Source of the DNA: JASEGV01 sp947085405
GTDB lineage: Bacteria > Bacteroidota > Ignavibacteria > UBA10030 > BY39
Reading direction: 5' to 3'
Assembly (NCBI GenBank): GCA_947085405.1
Contig: CAMTWO010000023.1
Coordinates: forward strand, 144,863-208,862
Length of the DNA stretch: 64,000 bases
This document shows, piece by piece, positions 43,079-51,324 of this stretch. How positions within the stretch are numbered: the first letter of the stretch is position 1; each line of letters starts with the position of its first letter. Position numbers and translations under genes: made by a program. The notes under the pieces were generated by a model, which was not told where the DNA came from, did not search any database, and saw nothing but the letters and a program-made list of their open reading frames with translations.

Positions 43079-45592
43079 CTACATGTCGCGCCATTCGATT
43101 ACCTTTTCCATATACTCATCTGCCAAACGAATTGCTGCCGATTCAGTATGGGCTTCAGTACGTATGTGGAAAAATGGTCTTTCTCTGTCCGGTATAATTT
43201 GAACGGAGATATCACCTTGATGCGAGGAATTGAATTTTATTTTTACACCATCGACAAGTTCTCTGTCGGCATTTTCTGTTGCTTTGTTTAAGTGTCGCAT
43301 AACCTGACCTTTGCTGTCCCACGGGCACATTACATCGCGTTTAACGCTGCAAAATTTTACAATATTTGTATCGAGGGAGCCGAATTTTTCACCGCTAACT
43401 GCTAACAATTCAATTATTTTAGCTGCCGAATACATTGCGTCGGAAGCGAAGAAAAATTCCGTAAATATGAAACCACCTTTTGTTCCACCTACAAATGCTA
43501 CCGATTTGTCGAATGCAGCTTCCATCATTGCGAGGTGCGAATTTTTTGTTTTTGTGATTGAACAATTTTTACTCAACACATCTATCTCTGACGGTGCGAC
43601 TATGGGAACTGCTATTCGTTTTGTATTCGGATAAACATCCAGGAATAATTTAACCACCATAGTCAGTAAACGGTCGCCGTCGAGAATATTTCCGAGTTCA
43701 TCGATAATAATCACCCGTTCCGACCCTGCGTCTATCATAATACCTAGGTCGTATTTTAAAGAAGTAACAATATGAGCAAGCTGTTTAAGCGATTCGGAAA
43801 TCTCCAATTCATCGCGGGTTAACTTGTTCGGATCGAGGTGCGAATTCAGGGCAACCGATTGAATGTTAAACGAACCCAACAGCGTTGGAAAAATAGTCGC
43901 TGCAACTCCGTATGAATAATCCAATACAATTTTGAATTTAGCTTTCCTGATTGCTTCGAGATTTAAGGATGATAAAAACTTTTGGCGATAAACTTCGGAT
44001 GTCCTTTCAGCAAAATTTATACTTCCTACCTTGTTGGCGGGTGCACGCAGATAGTCTTCGCCGAAAAATATCCGTTCGACTGATTTAGTTTTCCGGATTG
44101 GTAAATCTCTTCCGTTTGAATCGAAAAATATTATATCAGTCATCGCTTTGTTGTAAGGAGATTTCCTCACATGAATGCCGGCTGCTTCGTTGCCTGTGCT
44201 GAGTTCGTGGCGAACGAGCGGAATTGGCATAGCACGCAAATCGTTCACGCTGACGCCCGCAGAAAGCAAACCGCATATCATTGCACGATTCAACATTCGT
44301 GAAACGTTATCGGAATCGCGGCTTGTAGCTACTATTTTCCCAACGCCTAAATGTGTGCCTAATGCTGCGCCGAGCCGTGCGCCGAATTCAGGGTTCATCT
44401 CGAGATTCGAAAGTCCCGTTACCCGTGCATCAGTGAACAACTCTTTCAGCCAGCGGTCTTCTAATACCAAACTACGATTCAGGACAGCAGAATCTTCTAC
44501 AATTTTCTCGGGCCAGAGTTTTATATTAGCTATTAATTTTGCGTTATTGCCTATAATACACTTATCGCTTATAAAAACATTATCGCCGACGATCACACCA
44601 GCTTGAATATCGCAATCGAAACCAACTACATCGGCTGATAGTTCCGAATTTTTTCCTATCTTGCTGCCGCTCCAGACAACACTGTTTTTTATAATCGAGC
44701 CAGCACCTATCGTACAGTGATCCCCGATGACCGAATTTGAAATAATAGCATGCTCATCAATCACGGAATTCTTACCAATCAAATTATTTCCTGAAAAATT
44801 TTCTGGAGCAGTTTTGATAACAGTTTTTTCGCCATACACAAAATTTTTATTTTGCGTCCCGTTGGTTTTTACTTTAACTTTTCCATTCAGGAAATCCAAA
44901 TGTGCTTCTTGATAATCATAAAGATTTCCGATATCCCGCCAGTAACAATCGGCGATGTACCCGTAAAGATCCATTTTTTGTTCGAGCATTAAAGGGAATA
45001 AATCCTTGCTGAAGTCGAATTCTTCCCGATAAGGGATAAGCTTTAGTACTTCGGGCTCTAAAATATAAATACCTGTATTTATTGTATCTGAAAAAACTTC
45101 GCCCCATGTCGGTTTTTCGAGGAAACGGGATATTCTTCCGTCATCCTCAGTAATTACAACACCAAATTGCAGCGGATTGTTGGCGTGTGTTAATACAAGC
45201 GTTGCTTTGGCTTTTCTTGAATTATGAAATTCGATTGCCTGAGTTAAATCAACATCCGTTAAAACATCGCCGCTGATAATCAGTATTTGATCGTTCGGAA
45301 TGCCCAGCGAAACAACCGCATTTTTGACGCTGCCGGCAGTTCCGTAGTCGGCTTCTGCTCGTACGTAATTCATCATTACACCGAATTTTTCTCCGTTTCC
45401 AAAATAACCTGAAATAGCATCCGGCTGATAAAACAACGAAGATATAATATTATCGATGTGGTGTTTTTTTAACAAGCTGACGATATGCTGCATCATCGGC
45501 TTATTCACCATTGGAACCATTGGTTTGGGTATGTTTGCGGTAAGAGGCCTGAGTCGTGTCCCAAAACCCCCTGCCATTATGATAGCTTTCAT
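43079..45592 (-). CDS. nucleotidyltransferase-phosphohexomutase fusion
   Basis: 837 residues. N-terminal sugar-nucleotidyltransferase (1-235, KAIIMAGGFGTRLRPLTANI, ISGDVLTDVD), a left-handed beta-helix (about 250-365, hexapeptides such as IGDHCTIGAGSIIKNSVVWS), then a phosphoglucomutase/phosphomannomutase part (about 375-837). The phospho-Ser equivalent is kept in SRDSDNVSRML, but the metal loop, usually DxDGD/ER, reads DAGSER, without the second Asp. Usually annotated as mannose-1-phosphate guanylyltransferase. The mutase half may be inactive or regulatory. Confidence 0.88.
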   Translation of the reverse strand: MKAIIMAGGFGTRLRPLTANIPKPMVPMVNKPMMQHIVSLLKKHHIDNIISSLFYQPDAISGYFGNGEKFGVMMNYVRAEADYGTAGSVKNAVVSLGIPNDQILIISGDVLTDVDLTQAIEFHNSRKAKATLVLTHANNPLQFGVVITEDDGRISRFLEKPTWGEVFSDTINTGIYILEPEVLKLIPYREEFDFSKDLFPLMLEQKMDLYGYIADCYWRDIGNLYDYQEAHLDFLNGKVKVKTNGTQNKNFVYGEKTVIKTAPENFSGNNLIGKNSVIDEHAIISNSVIGDHCTIGAGSIIKNSVVWSGSKIGKNSELSADVVGFDCDIQAGVIVGDNVFISDKCIIGNNAKLIANIKLWPEKIVEDSAVLNRSLVLEDRWLKELFTDARVTGLSNLEMNPEFGARLGAALGTHLGVGKIVATSRDSDNVSRMLNRAMICGLLSAGVSVNDLRAMPIPLVRHELSTGNEAAGIHVRKSPYNKAMTDIIFFDSNGRDLPIRKTKSVERIFFGEDYLRAPANKVGSINFAERTSEVYRQKFLSSLNLEAIRKAKFKIVLDYSYGVAATIFPTLLGSFNIQSVALNSHLDPNKLTRDELEISESLKQLAHIVTSLKYDLGIMIDAGSERVIIIDELGNILDGDRLLTMVVKLFLDVYPNTKRIAVPIVAPSEIDVLSKNCSITKTKNSHLAMMEAAFDKSVAFVGGTKGGFIFTEFFFASDAMYSAAKIIELLAVSGEKFGSLDTNIVKFCSVKRDVMCPWDSKGQVMRHLNKATENADRELVDGVKIKFNSSHQGDISVQIIPDRERPFFHIRTEAHTESAAIRLADEYMEKVIEWRDM

Positions 45593-45687
45593 ATTGAAAA
45601 TTTAATAAAATTTAAGCTACATTGCAATAGTTTTTATACTTTTATTTTTGCTTTTAGAAGATTTTTTTTTGGGTGAGAACAATCGGT

Positions 45688-47070
45688 TCAATCAACCTTG
45701 ATTTCGTAGCGTTTGATTTTTAAGTAGAGAGCCTTCTGACTTATTTTTAGAACTTCGGCTGTTTTAGTTCTATTACCCTTCATCATCCTCAAAACGTTTT
45801 CGATGTGTATTTTTTCGACTTCATTGATAGAAAGCGTTTGATGATTGAAATTTTTATGATGTACTCCATTTTCAGCAAGCTGTGCGATGGAATTCCCTCT
45901 GATGCCAACGTGCATTTTTAAATCGGTCGGTTGGATGATATAGTCAGGAGCAAGTAAAACTGCTCCTTCGATTACGTGTTCTAACTCCCGGACATTACCG
46001 GGCCAGGTGTAATTCATCAAGACTTCAAGGGCTTCGGGACTAATAATTTTTGGTTCTTTAACTTTTGCTTTTTTGAGCAAGAAATATTCGGTCAAAAGCG
46101 GTATATCCTCGGGGCGATTACGTAATAGCGGCATCTGTAACGTAACGACGTTCAAACGGTAGAGCAAATCTTCCCGAAACTTTCCGTTACGAACCTCTTC
46201 GAGTAAATCCTTATTGGTTGCCGAAATCACTCTCACATCAACGTGAATTTCGTGTGTCCCTCCTACTCTCCTGAAATTACCTGTTTCTAAAAAACGGAGA
46301 AGCTTGGGTTGAATTTGTAAACTGATATCTCCCGTCTCATCGAGGAATAATGTTCCGCCATTGGCTACTTCTACTAAACCCTGCTTAACAGAGTATGCAT
46401 TTGTAAATGCGCCTTTCTCGTAACCGAACAATTCACTTTCTAAAAGTGTATCCGGAATAGAAGCACTATTGACTGCCACGAAGGGATAATCTTTACGCGG
46501 ACTACTCTTGTGTATCAACTGGGCAACTAATTCTTTCCCCGTTCCGCTGGCTCCCTGTATCAAAACGAACGAATCGCTATCGGCAATTCTTCGGGCATCA
46601 TCAAGAACCTGCACGAAAGCCGGGCTTTTCCCAATTATTTCGGTACTCGAAATTTTGGAAAGCTCATTTTCCAGCAACTTACTTTTAATTAAAAGTTTTT
46701 TTCTCTCGATAGCGCGTTCAAGTACATTCAGAAGTTCATCAATGTCGTAAGGTTTTCCGATGAAATCGTAGGCACCAAGTTTCATTGTTTGGACAACTGT
46801 TTTTACATCGCCATAACGGGATAAAATTATCACTTGCGAGTCGGGCGACTTTTCCTGTATAAATTGCAGAACCTCGAACCCGCCCACACGTGGTAACTTA
46901 ATATCAAGGAGGATAACATCATAAAGATTGTTTTGAATTAAATTGATAGCCTCCACACCATCAAATGCAAGGTCAACTATATAACGGTTAGTTTCCTGTA
47001 GTTCGGCCTGAAGAAGATTACTTAATTGAATCTCATCGTCAACGATAAGAATCTTATCTCGTTGAACCAT
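45688..47070 (-). CDS. sigma-54-dependent response regulator, NtrC family
   Basis: 460 residues. Receiver 1-120 with D11-D12, phosphoacceptor D56 (DVILLDIKLPRVGG) and Lys in FIGKPYD. AAA+ domain: Walker A GASGTGKE, GAFTNA in place of the sigma-54 contact GAFTGA, Walker B GGTLFLDETGD, R-finger FREDLLYRLNVVTL. C-terminal Fis helix-turn-helix (NRTKTAEVLKISQKALYLKI). It starts on the base after a single-domain receiver gene ends, so the two are one unit, perhaps a phosphorelay. Confidence 0.94.
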   Translation of the reverse strand: MVQRDKILIVDDEIQLSNLLQAELQETNRYIVDLAFDGVEAINLIQNNLYDVILLDIKLPRVGGFEVLQFIQEKSPDSQVIILSRYGDVKTVVQTMKLGAYDFIGKPYDIDELLNVLERAIERKKLLIKSKLLENELSKISSTEIIGKSPAFVQVLDDARRIADSDSFVLIQGASGTGKELVAQLIHKSSPRKDYPFVAVNSASIPDTLLESELFGYEKGAFTNAYSVKQGLVEVANGGTLFLDETGDISLQIQPKLLRFLETGNFRRVGGTHEIHVDVRVISATNKDLLEEVRNGKFREDLLYRLNVVTLQMPLLRNRPEDIPLLTEYFLLKKAKVKEPKIISPEALEVLMNYTWPGNVRELEHVIEGAVLLAPDYIIQPTDLKMHVGIRGNSIAQLAENGVHHKNFNHQTLSINEVEKIHIENVLRMMKGNRTKTAEVLKISQKALYLKIKRYEIKVD

Positions 47071-47439
47071 TTACTCACTTAATACTCTTTCGATGGTGGT
47101 TAGTAAATCGACCAAGTCATAAGGTTTACTAACAAAATCTTCTGCTCCCAATTTTTTTGATTCGATTGCATTCTTAAGGTCGGCGAAACCTGTCAACATA
47201 ATAATTTTTAAATCTTTGTGGTTTTGTTTGATATACTTCAAAACCTCGAAACCATCCATGTTGGGCATCTTGATATCCAACAGCACCAAATCAAATTTAT
47301 TTTGTTTAATTGCATCTAAGGCGAGTAACCCGTCGGCCGCAGTTTCAACTTCATAGCCTTCACCTTTTAACTCCTGACTGAGAACTGTACGAAGTGTATC
47401 TTCATCGTCAACCACTAAAATTTTACTTTTTTCTGACAT
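47071..47439 (-). CDS. single-domain response regulator (CheY-like)
   Basis: 122 residues, receiver domain only: D11-D12, phosphoacceptor D55 (FDLVLLDIKMPNMDG), Thr in MLTGFAD and Lys in VSKPYD. No output domain. It directly precedes the NtrC-type gene and is divergent from the REC-DHp gene 183 bases away, so these three may form one signalling set. AGGAG precedes the ATG. Confidence 0.94.
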   Translation of the reverse strand: MSEKSKILVVDDEDTLRTVLSQELKGEGYEVETAADGLLALDAIKQNKFDLVLLDIKMPNMDGFEVLKYIKQNHKDLKIIMLTGFADLKNAIESKKLGAEDFVSKPYDLVDLLTTIERVLSE

Positions 47440-47622
47440 GTTAAGCTCCTAATTTATATTACTTGAATTAACGAATTAAATTCGACCTTATTTTAACTCA
47501 TGTTTTTTGTGTTAGTAAGTTAAGGAAATGATTTAATAAAATCAACTCTTATAGCAATTAAAAAAAAATACTTGTAAATTATGATAGCAAATACTATAAT
47601 AATTCAAAAAATAGGCAAAATA

Positions 47623-48276
47623 ATGGATTTAGATACAATCAACATCCTGCTGATTGACGATGACGCGGCTTATGTTAGTGTAGCAAGGCATCTTTTAAAT
47701 AAATTCCCCGGTAGGAGATTCAATTTAATTTGGAAGGAGAATGGTCAGAAAGCAGTTGCTGAACTTAAAACCAACCCGAACATACAATTAATTTTGGTAG
47801 ATTATTATCTTCCCGACCAAAACGGTTTAGAGATTGTAAAAGAAATTTCCGAACAAGGTATATCGGTACCCATAATATTTTTAACTACTCACAAAAATTT
47901 CAAATTAGCTATTGAAGCTATGAGGTATAACGTTGAAGATTATCTGATCAAAGACGAAGCCGTTGATACTTTATTGCCGCGTGCAATAATAACTGTTTTG
48001 GAACGGGTTAAAATAAAAAGACAAATCGAAACTGCCGAGAAGACGAAAATGATTTCAGAAAAAAGAGCTGAGGCTATCCGTGAACTAATTGTTACAATTT
48101 GTCACGAATTCAATAACCCGCTGGCAGCAATCAGAATAAGCACCGATATTATTTCGCGCCAGAAGCTAACCGCTGAATCTGAAAAAATATTGCAAGAATT
48201 GATTACAAACCTGAAAATAATTGAAAAGGAAATCTTAACATTGCGTGATATCGATGTTTCTGAAGCGTTAAAGTAA
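47623..48276 (+). CDS. REC-DHp hybrid without kinase ATPase domain
   Basis: 217 residues from the ATG at 47623 (AGG 10 bases before); an upstream in-frame ATG at 47581 has no ribosome binding site. Receiver domain 1-125: D12-D13-D14, phosphoacceptor D60 (ILVDYYLPDQNG), Lys replaced in LIKDEAVD context. A coiled coil leads to a HisKA-like DHp pair with the H-box H161 in TICHEFNNPLAAIRIS. The protein ends there: there is no HATPase_c domain. It may pass phosphate between a kinase and the neighbouring regulators, or inhibit a kinase. Confidence 0.88.
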   Translation: MDLDTINILLIDDDAAYVSVARHLLNKFPGRRFNLIWKENGQKAVAELKTNPNIQLILVDYYLPDQNGLEIVKEISEQGISVPIIFLTTHKNFKLAIEAMRYNVEDYLIKDEAVDTLLPRAIITVLERVKIKRQIETAEKTKMISEKRAEAIRELIVTICHEFNNPLAAIRISTDIISRQKLTAESEKILQELITNLKIIEKEILTLRDIDVSEALK

Positions 48277-48445
48277 CTTGCATTTATAAGCGGATATTTC
48301 TATATTAAAACAGATATGATAATGCGTGTTCAAACATTTTCTCTTAAAACTGAAAGAATTTTTCCGATCCTCGAGGGTATCAAAAAGAACAATACCCTCA
48401 ACTCAAAAATCTTTACAAACAAAAAAAATAACATAAAGAGTTTCT

Positions 48446-48480
48446 AAAAAAGTCCTGCTCATAAATCAGGACTTTTTTTT
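48446..48480 (+). terminator. terminator hairpin just before the Nif3-like start
   Basis: AAAAAGTCCTG and CAGGACTTTTTTTT form a long stem with a nine-base loop and a U-tract. Symmetric A and T runs make it work on both strands. Only eight bases separate it from the Nif3-like ATG. Confidence 0.8.
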
Positions 48481-48488
48481 ATTCCATA

Positions 48489-49595
48489 ATGACGATTAAA
48501 GAAATAAATAGCCTAATATCTGAATGGGCACCCAAAGAATTAGCATGGGAAAAAGACAACATCGGTTTGCAGGTCGGCAGTTACGAAAAACCTGTTCATA
48601 AAATATTAGCCGCATTAGATGTTACCATCGATGTAGTTGACGAGTGTATATCCAAGAACATTGATTTACTCATCGTTCATCATCCGCTGATTTTCACCTC
48701 CATCAAATCCATTAACTCTAATGATAGAATCGGAGAATTAATATTTAAACTAATCGAAAACCGGATTTCGGTAATCGCTGCCCATACTAATTTAGATTTT
48801 ACTAAATATGGTGTAAGCTATACCCTTGCTCAAAAGCTGGAATTAAAAAACATTAAAATTTTGAAGCCGGCAGAATCGCATTTCAAAAAAATAGCAGTGT
48901 TTGTTCCATCCGATTACACCGAAAAAGTTGCTGAGAGTATGGCGAATGCCGGCGCTGGCGTCATTGGGAATTACGATTATTGTTCTTTCCGCACTTCTGG
49001 AATCGGCACATTCAAAGGGGGTAAGGAGACAAAACCATTTATCGGCACTCCCGGAGAGTTCGAAAAGGTGGAAGAAATTAAATTGGAAATGATTGTCCCG
49101 GATTGGAAATTGTCCGATGTTACGAACGCGCTACGTCGTTCGCATCCTTATGAAGAACCGGCATTCGATATCTATCCGTTGGAAATCGAAACGGAATATT
49201 ATGGCACCGGAGCAATCGGAACTTTTGAAGAAGCATTAACTCAAAAAAAATTTTTGCAGCATATAAAAGAAAAATTAAATTCCGAAAACATTAAATACGT
49301 CGAAGGCAGTCAGGACAAAATTAAAACGGTAGCTGTTTGCGGTGGTTCGGGAAGCAACTTAATTCCCGATGCGGTAGCTGCTAAAGCCGATGCGTTTGTT
49401 ACCGGCGATGTGGGATACCATTCATTCATTGAAGCTAATGGAAAAATTCTGCTCGCCGATGCCGGACATTTTGAAACCGAAGTAGCAATTGTCGAATCTA
49501 TTGTGAATTATTTAAAAAACAAGTTTATCTCGCTGAAGGAAAATATTCAGATTTCAGCGGCAACGCAGATAAAAAATCCAATTCAAAACATATAA
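48489..49595 (+). CDS. Nif3-like dinuclear metal centre protein
   Basis: 368 residues, the long form of the family. N-terminal part EWAPKELAWEKDNIGLQVGS, metal ligands in IVHHPLIFTSIKSI, AAHTNLDF and DAGHFETEVA; a PII-like insert (about 135-245, FVPSDYTEKVAESMANAGAG and HPYEEPAFDIYPLE) separates the halves. Nif3 proteins form toroidal hexamers; their reaction is not firmly known, with GTP cyclohydrolase I type 2 a common but doubtful annotation. The start codon lies eight bases after a terminator hairpin and lacks a ribosome binding site. Confidence 0.93.
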   Translation: MTIKEINSLISEWAPKELAWEKDNIGLQVGSYEKPVHKILAALDVTIDVVDECISKNIDLLIVHHPLIFTSIKSINSNDRIGELIFKLIENRISVIAAHTNLDFTKYGVSYTLAQKLELKNIKILKPAESHFKKIAVFVPSDYTEKVAESMANAGAGVIGNYDYCSFRTSGIGTFKGGKETKPFIGTPGEFEKVEEIKLEMIVPDWKLSDVTNALRRSHPYEEPAFDIYPLEIETEYYGTGAIGTFEEALTQKKFLQHIKEKLNSENIKYVEGSQDKIKTVAVCGGSGSNLIPDAVAAKADAFVTGDVGYHSFIEANGKILLADAGHFETEVAIVESIVNYLKNKFISLKENIQISAATQIKNPIQNI

Positions 49596-49612
49596 AAATT
49601 TTGGAGCAATTA

Positions 49613-50344
49613 TTGGAAACCAAATTACGTTTTCTATACGCACTACAACAAGTCGATTCTCAGCTCGACGAGCTTGAAGATTTTAAAGGCGAACTTCCGG
49701 CGATAGTGAATCAACTTACTGAAGCAGTGAACTCACTAAAAACAAAGATTACAGAACTGGAAGCAGAAATTAAGAACAACAAGAAAAAAAGTGATGAGGC
49801 GGATGTTGAGCAAATCAGCTTATCCGAAAAAATCACAAAATACAAAAAGCAGCAGTACGAAGTTAAGACCAATAAACAATATGATGCACTGACTCACGAA
49901 ATTGAAAATTCGGAAAAGAAAATTGAACAACTGACGAATGACATCATACTTCTAGAGGGTAATATCAAGAATGGAAAAGAGGATCTCGAAAAACTGAGAG
50001 AAGAACTTAAAACTGCTAAACAGGAATTAGAAGAAAAACAAGCCGAACTCGATGTTATTATAAAAGAGAACGAAGAAGAAGAATTAAAAGTACAACATGA
50101 ACGCGAAAAGTTAGTAGCACGTGTAAATAAACAAGATTTAGCAACTTACAGTCGTATTAGGAAGGCAAAAAACGGATTAGCAGTGGTTTCTGTCAAACGT
50201 AATGCATGCGGCGGATGTTATAATAGTTTACCGCCTCAGAAAATTCAGGAACTGCGGCAAAACACAAACATGTTTACTTGCGAACGTTGCGGAAGAATAT
50301 TAGTGTCCGATACGATCGTAGAAGGAAGTAAAAACCTTTTATGA
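49613..50344 (+). CDS. C4 zinc-ribbon coiled-coil protein
   Basis: 243 residues from the TTG at 49613, which has GGAG six bases before; a TTG at 49601 is less likely. About 150 residues of antiparallel coiled coil (EQISLSEKITKYKKQQYEVK) then a C4 zinc ribbon with CGGCYNSL and CERCGRIL. The family is found next to Nif3 in many bacteria and may bind nucleic acid; no reaction is established. Overlaps the RNase HI-like gene by four bases. Confidence 0.92.
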   Translation: METKLRFLYALQQVDSQLDELEDFKGELPAIVNQLTEAVNSLKTKITELEAEIKNNKKKSDEADVEQISLSEKITKYKKQQYEVKTNKQYDALTHEIENSEKKIEQLTNDIILLEGNIKNGKEDLEKLREELKTAKQELEEKQAELDVIIKENEEEELKVQHEREKLVARVNKQDLATYSRIRKAKNGLAVVSVKRNACGGCYNSLPPQKIQELRQNTNMFTCERCGRILVSDTIVEGSKNLL

Positions 50345-50772
50345 AAATTAATGCCTTCATTGACGGAGCCTCACGAGGCAACCCGGGCGAAAGTGGCATT
50401 GGCGTTCTATTGATAGACGAGGCGGGCAATACACTTGCTTCGATTAATGGATACATTGGCAAAGCAACAAATAATATTGCCGAATACACAGCATTGATTG
50501 TTTGCTTGGAAAAAGCAATCCGCCTCAAGCGGATAAATTGTACTAAGATTACAATCCATTCCGACAGCGAACTATTAGTCCGACAGATGAACGGGCAATA
50601 TCGAGTAAAGAATGAAGGTATAAAAGAGATATTTGAACGCGTACATCGCGTTTTATCAAAGGCAGCATTTAAATACGAAATAAAGCATATTAAGCGTGAA
50701 CAGAACCGCGATGCTGACCTTCTTGCTAATGCCGGAATCGACAGCAAGCAACCTATATCAGCCGAAGGCTGA
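50341..50772 (+). CDS. RNase HI-family protein
   Basis: 143 residues. The four acidic residues of RNase HI are visible: D8 in FIDGASRGNPG, Glu in NNIAEYTALI, Asp in IHSDSELLVRQM and Asp in NRDADLLANAG. Such short forms hydrolyse the RNA of RNA/DNA hybrids, although some relatives have other roles. The last five residues, ISAEG, and the stop are encoded by a dispersed palindromic repeat. Starts in the stop of the zinc-ribbon gene. Confidence 0.93.
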   Translation: MKINAFIDGASRGNPGESGIGVLLIDEAGNTLASINGYIGKATNNIAEYTALIVCLEKAIRLKRINCTKITIHSDSELLVRQMNGQYRVKNEGIKEIFERVHRVLSKAAFKYEIKHIKREQNRDADLLANAGIDSKQPISAEG

Positions 50773-50792
50773 TGAGCATATGGCTCAAAAAT
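50758..50792. repeat. double-hairpin dispersed repeat, copy 2
   Basis: TCAGCCGAAGGCTGA then TGAGCATATGGCTCA, the same two-hairpin unit as at 4265-4295. It provides the last codons and the TGA stop of the RNase HI-like gene and could also serve as its terminator. Confidence 0.65.
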
Positions 50793-50827
50793 TTAATTAA
50801 CATAATACCAATTGGTAGATAGTAGAG

Positions 50828-51283
50828 TAGGACGACGAACGTAAATTGTGCAATCGCGGCGCCATAGGGCGTCGAGGAAAGTCCGAACTCCGCAGGACAG
50901 GACACCTTGTGAAAACGAGGGTGCTGTAACCGAAAGTTTACAGCAACGGAAAGTGCCACAGAAAAAATACCGCCCTGAGCTTGTCGAAGGGTAAGGGTGA
51001 AAAGGCGAGTTAAGAGCTCACCGCTTCGTCAGTAATGGCGAGGGTCCCGAAAGGGATGGCGCTTCTGGCGCCACACGGCAAACCCTATCCGGAGCAAGAC
51101 CAAGTAAGTCCCGCTTTTCCGCTTTTGGCGGAAAGAAGAGTTGTCCGTTCAACTTCCTCTCTTTGGAGTGGGAAGCGGGATGGGTAGGTCGCATTAGAGA
51201 AATGATTGCAGCCCCGCTCCGTCGATTTATCGACGGAGCGAGAAACAAAATTCGGCTTATAGATTTACGTTTTGTCGTCGTTT
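50828..51283 (+). ncRNA. rnpB: RNase P RNA, bacterial class A
   Basis: Catalytic RNA that matures tRNA 5' ends. Conserved blocks appear in order: GAGGAAAGTCCGAACTCC, GCCACAGAAA, ACCGCC, GGTAAGGGTGAAAAGG, GTTAAGAGCTCACCG, the CGGCAAACCC/GGAGCAAGACCAAGTA core, GGGTAGGTCGC, and the terminal TTCGGCTTATAGA. The P1 helix closes it: GACGAC plus ACGTAAAT at 50831-50846 with ATTTACGT plus GTCGTC near 51263-51279. Two variable stems are unusual: P12 is formed by a 19-bp dispersed repeat, and a palindrome, CGCTCCGTCGA/TCGACGGAGCG (51215-51240), is inserted just before the 3' conserved block. Confidence 0.96.
50973..50991. repeat. 19-bp dispersed repeat forming P12 of RNase P RNA
   Basis: CCCTGAGCTTGTCGAAGGG, the exact reverse complement of the element at 34230-34248. 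It occupies the place of helix P12, between ACCGCC and GGTAAGGGTGAAA, and its CCCT/AGGG ends can pair as a stem. Confidence 0.75.
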
Positions 51284-51324
51284 CTGCTTTCTTTCCAATT
51301 TAACTTTTTAAGAATGAATAATAT

